Assembly (NCBI RefSeq): GCF_002208095.1
Contig: NZ_CP017990.1
Coordinates: 2,604,001-2,668,000 of the forward strand
DNA from: Enterobacter cloacae complex sp. ECNIH7
GTDB taxonomy: Bacteria; Pseudomonadota; Gammaproteobacteria; Enterobacterales; Enterobacteriaceae
Length of the DNA stretch: 64,000 nt
Direction of reading: 5' to 3'
In this document: piece after piece, positions 59,263 to 64,000 of the stretch
How the letters are laid out: each line of letters opens with the position of its first letter
How positions within the stretch are numbered: position 1 is the stretch's first letter
Notes under the pieces: model-generated
Databases searched by the model: none
What the model was told of the DNA's origin: nothing
Seen by the model: the letters and a program-made list of their open reading frames with translations, nothing else
Position numbers and translations under genes: made by a program

Positions 59263-60183
59263 ATGTTGAAATTTATCCTACGTCGCTGTCTTGAAGCGAT
59301 TCCAACGCTATTTATTCTCATCACGATTTCCTTCTTCATGATGCGCCTTGCGCCGGGAAGTCCATTTACCGGTGAGCGTACGCTGCCGCCTGAAGTCATG
59401 GCGAATATCGAAGCGAAATACCACTTGAACGATCCTATCTCCACCCAGTACTTCAATTATCTGAAGCAGCTGGCCCACGGCGATTTTGGACCGTCATTTA
59501 AATATAAAGACTATTCCGTTAACGACCTGGTCGCGTCCAGCTTCCCGGTTTCGGCTAAGTTGGGTGCTGCGGCATTCATTCTGGCCATCGTTTTCGGTGT
59601 CACCGCAGGCGTTATCGCCGCGCTCAGACAAAATACCAAATGGGATTATGCCGTAATGGGGGTGGCAATGACCGGGGTAGTAATACCCAGCTTCGTTGTC
59701 GCGCCATTACTGGTGATGATATTTGCCATCACGCTGAAGTGGCTGCCTGGCGGCGGCTGGAACGGCGGGGCATTGAAGTTCATGATATTGCCGATGGTGG
59801 CATTATCTCTGGCGTACATCGCCAGCATCGCGCGTATCACCCGTGGTTCAATGATCGAAGTGCTGCACTCGAACTTCATTCGTACCGCGCGCGCTAAAGG
59901 GCTGCCGATGCGTCGGATTATCTTCCGCCACGCGCTCAAACCGGCGCTGTTGCCCGTGCTCTCCTACATGGGACCGGCATTCGTCGGGATCATCACCGGC
60001 TCTATGGTTATCGAAACAATCTACGGCCTGCCTGGCATTGGTCAGCTGTTCGTTAACGGTGCGCTCAACCGCGACTATTCGCTGGTGCTGAGCCTGACGA
60101 TTCTCGTCGGTGCGCTGACCATTCTCTTTAACGCTATCGTCGATGTGCTGTATGCCGTCATCGACCCGAAAATTCGTTACTAA
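59263..60183 (+). CDS. oppB: Oligopeptide ABC transporter permease OppB
   Basis: 306 residues, the E. coli length. Six membrane segments; first MLKFILRRCLEAIPTLFILI. The EAA loop is IRTARAKGLPMRRIIFRHALKPALLP. It pairs with OppC. It lies 84 bases after oppA, a gap without a clear terminator. Confidence 0.97.
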   Translation: MLKFILRRCLEAIPTLFILITISFFMMRLAPGSPFTGERTLPPEVMANIEAKYHLNDPISTQYFNYLKQLAHGDFGPSFKYKDYSVNDLVASSFPVSAKLGAAAFILAIVFGVTAGVIAALRQNTKWDYAVMGVAMTGVVIPSFVVAPLLVMIFAITLKWLPGGGWNGGALKFMILPMVALSLAYIASIARITRGSMIEVLHSNFIRTARAKGLPMRRIIFRHALKPALLPVLSYMGPAFVGIITGSMVIETIYGLPGIGQLFVNGALNRDYSLVLSLTILVGALTILFNAIVDVLYAVIDPKIRY

Positions 60184-60197
60184 CGCTGGAGCACGCC

Positions 60198-61106
60198 ATG
60201 ATGTTGAGTAAGAAAAACAGCGAGGCGCTGGAAAACTTCAGTGAAAAACTGGAAGTAGAAGGTCGTAGCCTCTGGCAGGACGCGCGCCGTCGCTTTATGC
60301 ACAACCGTGCAGCGGTTGCCAGTCTGGTTGTTCTGGTGATCATCGCGCTGTTTGTAACCCTGGCGCCGATGCTGTCGCAATTTACCTATTTCGACACTGA
60401 CTGGGGCATGATGTCCAGCGCGCCGGATATGGAATCAGGCCACTATTTTGGCACGGACTCCTCTGGACGCGACCTGCTGGTGCGTGTCGCTATCGGTGGC
60501 CGTATCTCGCTGATGGTCGGTATTGCTGCCGCGCTGGTCGCGGTGATCGTGGGTACGCTCTATGGCTCACTTTCCGGCTACCTCGGCGGCAAAATAGACT
60601 CGGTAATGATGCGTCTGCTGGAAATCCTGAACTCCTTCCCGTTTATGTTCTTCGTCATCCTGCTGGTGACCTTCTTCGGCCAGAATATCCTGCTGATCTT
60701 CGTGGCCATCGGGATGGTGTCCTGGCTGGATATGGCGCGTATTGTTCGCGGCCAGACGCTGAGCCTCAAACGCAAAGAGTTTATCGAAGCCGCGCAGGTA
60801 GGCGGTGTGTCCACCGGGAATATCGTGGTTCGCCATATCGTTCCTAACGTGCTGGGCGTGGTGGTGGTATATGCCTCACTGCTGGTACCAAGCATGATCC
60901 TGTTTGAATCTTTCCTGAGCTTCCTGGGTCTCGGCACACAAGAGCCTCTGAGCAGCTGGGGCGCGCTGCTGAGCGATGGCGCAAACTCGATGGAAGTTTC
61001 ACCGTGGCTGCTGCTTTATCCGGCGGGTTTCCTGGTCGTTACCCTGTTTTGTTTTAACTTTATCGGCGATGGCCTGCGTGATGCCCTCGACCCGAAAGAC
61101 CGTTAA
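60198..61106 (+). CDS. oppC: Oligopeptide ABC transporter permease OppC
   Basis: 302 residues, the E. coli length, with CTGGAG before the ATG. N-terminal OppC_N segment (about 1-55), then a permease domain with EAA loop KEFIEAAQVGGVSTGNIVVRH. It ends GLRDALDPKDR. It is intact and 11 bases from the oppD start. Confidence 0.97.
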   Translation: MMLSKKNSEALENFSEKLEVEGRSLWQDARRRFMHNRAAVASLVVLVIIALFVTLAPMLSQFTYFDTDWGMMSSAPDMESGHYFGTDSSGRDLLVRVAIGGRISLMVGIAAALVAVIVGTLYGSLSGYLGGKIDSVMMRLLEILNSFPFMFFVILLVTFFGQNILLIFVAIGMVSWLDMARIVRGQTLSLKRKEFIEAAQVGGVSTGNIVVRHIVPNVLGVVVVYASLLVPSMILFESFLSFLGLGTQEPLSSWGALLSDGANSMEVSPWLLLYPAGFLVVTLFCFNFIGDGLRDALDPKDR

Positions 61107-61117
61107 GGAGCGCCGTC

Positions 61118-61248
61118 ATGACAATTATTGAAACGGCCACTGCGCCACAGGCGCAACAGCAGAATAACCTTTTGCTGGATGTGAAAGACCTCCGCGTGAC
61201 CTTTAAAACGCCGGACGGGGATGTTACCGCCGTCAACGATCTCAACTT
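61118..61248 (+). pseudogene. oppD: oppD, truncated by transposon insertion
   Basis: The first 43-44 codons match the OppD N-terminus (IIETATAPQAQQQ, VKDLRVTFKTPDGDVTAVND, LN). The match stops at 61248 and the sequence turns AT-rich. The Walker A, signature and Walker B motifs are all missing. The frame runs on into the transposon to 61408, giving a 96-residue hybrid with a meaningless tail. Any rest of oppD, and oppF, lie beyond the window; transcription of oppF may be blocked. The call as non-functional is firm for this copy. Confidence 0.92.
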
Positions 61249-61286
61249 GGCTAAATTTGCCCAACGCGCCAAAAATGTAAAGTTAG
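61249..61286 (-). repeat. Probable terminal inverted repeat of the Tn3-family element
   Basis: A 38-base stretch begins GGCTAAATTTGCCC exactly where oppD similarity ends and finishes AAAGTTAG, like the conserved inner end of Tn3 repeats (GTTAAG). 38 bases is the usual length. It does not begin GGGG as most Tn3 repeats do, so the boundary may be off by a few bases. The other end is outside the window. Confidence 0.55.
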
Positions 61287-61301
61287 CTTTAAATTCTAAA
61301 A

Positions 61302-64000
61302 TCACTCACTTGAATTCTCGTTCTCAATCAGCGCTTGCTTCCAATATTCTGGTTCAGCATATCGAGCAACCAATGCATCGATATCTATTTTTGAGGTTGA
61401 TGGACTAAACTCAAAATTGCCATACATATTGATGTGCTGCCATGCAACGGGCGAAATACTGTGAAGCTGAGCCAGTGCATTTTGATCTCCTACTGTTTGC
61501 TTCTGTTCATAGACACGAGATAGCAGCACTGTGTTGTAGTAAATGACCGCGTTGGTGATGAGCCGAGAGCATTCATTCCATATTTGCTGCTCCTCTTCTG
61601 TTTTTACTCTGAATTTTCCACCGTTAACAAATGCAACTGCTCGTCTAAGACGATGATAGGCTTCGCCACGATTTAATGCTTTTTGTACACATTGACGTAA
61701 GCCAACATCGTCGACAAAGTCGAGAATGTATAGCGTTCGGCATATGTTTTCCAACTCCCATAATGCTTTCTTGGTCTGATTCTGACGCGAATAGCTCGAG
61801 AGTTTGCGAACAATCGTGGCTTGAGTAACATCTTTTTGAGCTAGCGATGCCATGATCCGTTGAATATTGGGCCATTCACGTTCAATCAATTCATCGTTGG
61901 TTTTTCGGGCAGGCTTTATTAGCCAGTCACCACACTCATTGGGATGTTGTGAGCCGACTAACGTATCCATTTTCTTATGCAAATCACGATAACGAGGTGC
62001 AAAATGATATCCAAATGCATGCAAAATCCAAAAATTAACCTGATTGGTGCCATGGGTGTCAGTGGAATGCCGTTCTGGCTTTATATCAGAGGTATTGTTA
62101 TGCAATAAATCGAAAACGTAATGGCTTTCATGTTCGTGAGTCCCAATAATCTTTGCATTTATAGGAACATGATTTGCAACCAACGTGTAGGCGCTGACAC
62201 CTTTCTGTAAACCAAAATACTTGGGAGAATATCGAGCGTTAAGGGTGTTAATTTGCGTTTCTATCCGCTGACCATCGCTACTTGAATGAAGTGTGTCCTG
62301 AATATCATAGAGATGAAATGCGGGTAGCTGGCTGGTCGCATTACTAATCGCATCATTAGCCGCTCGTAATGTCTCCAAGCGTAGATAATTTCTTGATGTC
62401 CCCGCCATTGATGCTGAGCTAAGGCCTGAAACCTCAGCCATTTTTGCTAACCCCATGTTTGTTCCCATCGCAACAATACAGGCGAAAATTTCACGGGGAT
62501 CAGCTTCATGCTTTACATAACGATCTAATACATGGGTAAATGCATTTAAAAATCCAGTATTACCCGCAACAAACCACAGTAGATCCGCAATACCAATTCC
62601 TGGTAACTGGCTGTAAAAATCGCTATTAACGGATTCATCACTGCTCGGATAAAGCAGCTTCCAACGACGCTTTTCGGCAGCCCCAATTACTTTAATATGT
62701 TTGTTGACCCCATCAGAAATATGTTGGTTAATCGCACTATAACGTGCTGCTAGCATAGTATGAAATACAGCCAGAGTATCTTGGATAGGGGCCAATAAAA
62801 TGGGTGCACCAATATCTTGCAATACTCGTTCTTTATCCTGCCATCTAAGATCGCTTATTAAGTCATCTTCAAAGCGGCGAAATTCATTACTATGTTTAAC
62901 GTACACATCACCCGCTTCCAGTGAGTTGCGTAGTAGGCGATAGACCAAAAACTCATAGCGATCTACATCAAGCGTTTTAAATGTTTTGCCCTCTTTACTA
63001 AACAAATATCGGCGTAAACCTTTAGGAATAATCTCAGTCGGAAATGAATTAGGGTCAGTTTGCCTTGGTGATTTTTCTGTGCGCAATAAGTTTTGTAAAA
63101 ACGCGATAGCTTCAAGCAAAGGAGAGTCTTCTACACGTCCGGCAAAATCCAGATCAGTAAAAAGTTGCCTTAAGTTACGTTTGAATGTGGCGGATAATTT
63201 TGTGTAATGTGACCATTCAAATGCCGTTTTGTCGAAAGCAATATTGCGTAAGTAATCAGCAACTAATGGGAATCTCTCTTGTTCAAGCAATGCATAGGCT
63301 TTTTCTTTAATAATGGAAAAAGGTGTGTCATCGGTGATGGTGTCATCCGTAAACAGGCTCAATACATGACCCGCAGCCTGTAAATTTTTCGCTGCATTGG
63401 TAACCGCATTATTCATTGCTTCTTCAGCGGCACGCTTGGCCTGTTTCTCGTATTGATCGACCCAATGGAGCAATGCTTCAATTAAGTTGTCATTAATTTG
63501 CTGAAACCGATGAAAAGCAAAAAACAGCAGATATAACTGTGCAGTCTCTTTTTTCATGCGTTGAAGTTTATAAGTGGTATAAAACTTAACCATAGAAGCA
63601 TAATACTTGCCGCTTTCATTGGAGATCCCCGCTGTTATGAGGAACTGCTTGGCAAACTCATGTAGAGGCTGGAAAAACTGCCGCCGTGCGACTTCATGTC
63701 GCAATTCTTTATAACTGAAATCTTTAGCTTCATGTTTTAATGCGCTGACGCGAAATACTCCTGACTCAGCCCGAAGCAAAGCCGCTAATTGCTGATCGAT
63801 AAGTGAAGTCATGCAAGTGCTAAGTAATCGAGCAATACGGGTGCGTTCATAAGCCACCACTCTACCAATCATCTCTTGCATATACCGATAACTGGGCATG
63901 ACAATACGGTGTAATGCTAAGTATTGGGTTAATTCACGAAAGATAAAGATAGGTTGTGTCGATAACATCGCAACCCGCTGTGCTTTATCTTCCAAATCAA
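61302..64000 (-). CDS. tnpA: Tn3-family transposase TnpA (N-terminus outside window)
   Basis: 899 codons visible; the frame is still open at base 64000, and Tn3 transposases are about 960-1010 residues, so some 70-100 N-terminal residues are missing. The catalytic DDE residues are recognisable: Asp in SSSDGQR, Asp in TDTHGTNQVNFW and Glu in KALWELENICRTL, with the following LNRGEAYHRLRRAV block. The reading frame has no internal stop, so it could be active. Codon use is AT-rich and unlike the neighbours. The exact Tn3 subgroup could not be assigned. Confidence 0.95.
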   Translation of the reverse strand, partial: DLEDKAQRVAMLSTQPIFIFRELTQYLALHRIVMPSYRYMQEMIGRVVAYERTRIARLLSTCMTSLIDQQLAALLRAESGVFRVSALKHEAKDFSYKELRHEVARRQFFQPLHEFAKQFLITAGISNESGKYYASMVKFYTTYKLQRMKKETAQLYLLFFAFHRFQQINDNLIEALLHWVDQYEKQAKRAAEEAMNNAVTNAAKNLQAAGHVLSLFTDDTITDDTPFSIIKEKAYALLEQERFPLVADYLRNIAFDKTAFEWSHYTKLSATFKRNLRQLFTDLDFAGRVEDSPLLEAIAFLQNLLRTEKSPRQTDPNSFPTEIIPKGLRRYLFSKEGKTFKTLDVDRYEFLVYRLLRNSLEAGDVYVKHSNEFRRFEDDLISDLRWQDKERVLQDIGAPILLAPIQDTLAVFHTMLAARYSAINQHISDGVNKHIKVIGAAEKRRWKLLYPSSDESVNSDFYSQLPGIGIADLLWFVAGNTGFLNAFTHVLDRYVKHEADPREIFACIVAMGTNMGLAKMAEVSGLSSASMAGTSRNYLRLETLRAANDAISNATSQLPAFHLYDIQDTLHSSSDGQRIETQINTLNARYSPKYFGLQKGVSAYTLVANHVPINAKIIGTHEHESHYVFDLLHNNTSDIKPERHSTDTHGTNQVNFWILHAFGYHFAPRYRDLHKKMDTLVGSQHPNECGDWLIKPARKTNDELIEREWPNIQRIMASLAQKDVTQATIVRKLSSYSRQNQTKKALWELENICRTLYILDFVDDVGLRQCVQKALNRGEAYHRLRRAVAFVNGGKFRVKTEEEQQIWNECSRLITNAVIYYNTVLLSRVYEQKQTVGDQNALAQLHSISPVAWQHINMYGNFEFSPSTSKIDIDALVARYAEPEYWKQALIENENSSE

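Larger units (their letters stand above)
61249..64000 (-). mobile_element. Tn3-family transposon or insertion sequence inserted in oppD (partial)
   Basis: From the oppD break to the window end the DNA is AT-rich compared with its surroundings, and it carries a transposase whose 3' end lies 15 bases inside the putative terminal repeat. Resolvase and passenger genes, if any, lie beyond base 64000. A five-base target duplication would be expected: AACTT (61244-61248) is the candidate. Confidence 0.9.

Noticed and set aside
61118..61408. A 96-residue protein spanning the oppD start and transposon end
   Set aside because: A hybrid frame: 44 codons of oppD followed by transposon terminal repeat; no reason to think it functional.

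Overview
The window is chromosomal DNA from a member of the Enterobacteriaceae. The order ychF-pth-ychH-dauA-prs-ispE-lolB / hemA-prfA-prmC-sirB2-sirB1-kdsA / chaA-chaB-chaC / ychN / ychO-narL-narX / narK-narGHJI / tyrTV / purU-ychJ-rssA-rssB-galU-hns-tdk-adhE-ychE-oppABCD matches the E. coli K-12 27-min region. It carries insertions that E. coli lacks: an assimilatory nitrate cluster nasR-nasFED-nasCB-nasA, a chemoreceptor, a TipA-like MerR regulator, a DUF1883 gene and a divergent exporter/Lrp pair. The nas operon next to narXL, a chemoreceptor with a flagellar-type promoter (implying motility) and the GC-rich codon use point to Enterobacter or a close relative (Leclercia, Lelliottia) rather than non-motile Klebsiella. 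This genus call is inference.

Layout. 1-1940: 3' end of an Rhs gene whose toxin tip is a NucA/NucB-type DNase, followed at once by a ComJ/Nin-like immunity gene; both the tip and the immunity gene are AT-rich. 2017-15396: housekeeping genes for translation (ychF, pth, prfA, prmC), PRPP, isoprenoid, lipoprotein, haem and KDO synthesis, with a lineage-specific MerR/TipA-like regulator beside dauA. 15491-18235: the cha cluster and a small DUF1883 gene. 18448-20692: an amino-acid-type dCache chemoreceptor and ychN.

20765-44268 is a 23-kb nitrate block. The NasR antiterminator is followed by NtrC sites, a sigma-54 promoter, an ANTAR-type leader hairpin and an attenuator. Then come the nitrate ABC transporter (nasFED), a single-frame NasC-NasB nitrite reductase fusion (1328 codons) and nitrate reductase NasA. 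After ychO, the NarX-NarL two-component system, the NarK transporter and respiratory nitrate reductase NarGHJI follow, with perfect FNR boxes and NarL heptamers before narK and narG. A palindromic NarL site upstream of adhE, about 12 kb downstream, suggests that the same sensor also acts on fermentation.

44265-61106: EamA exporter and Lrp/AsnC regulator, two tRNA-Tyr genes followed by 176-bp tandem repeats that each begin with the tRNA 3' end, purU, ychJ, rssA-rssB, galU, hns, tdk, adhE, ychE and oppABC. 61118-64000: oppD is cut after about 44 codons by an AT-rich Tn3-family transposon whose transposase runs off the window edge, so the oligopeptide permease probably lacks a working OppD in this strain.

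The items most worth following up are the Rhs NucB/ComJ toxin-immunity pair, the NasC-NasB fusion with its possible internal start, the tyrTV repeats, the TipA-like regulator with its operator, and the oppD insertion. No CRISPR array, rRNA or prophage was seen.
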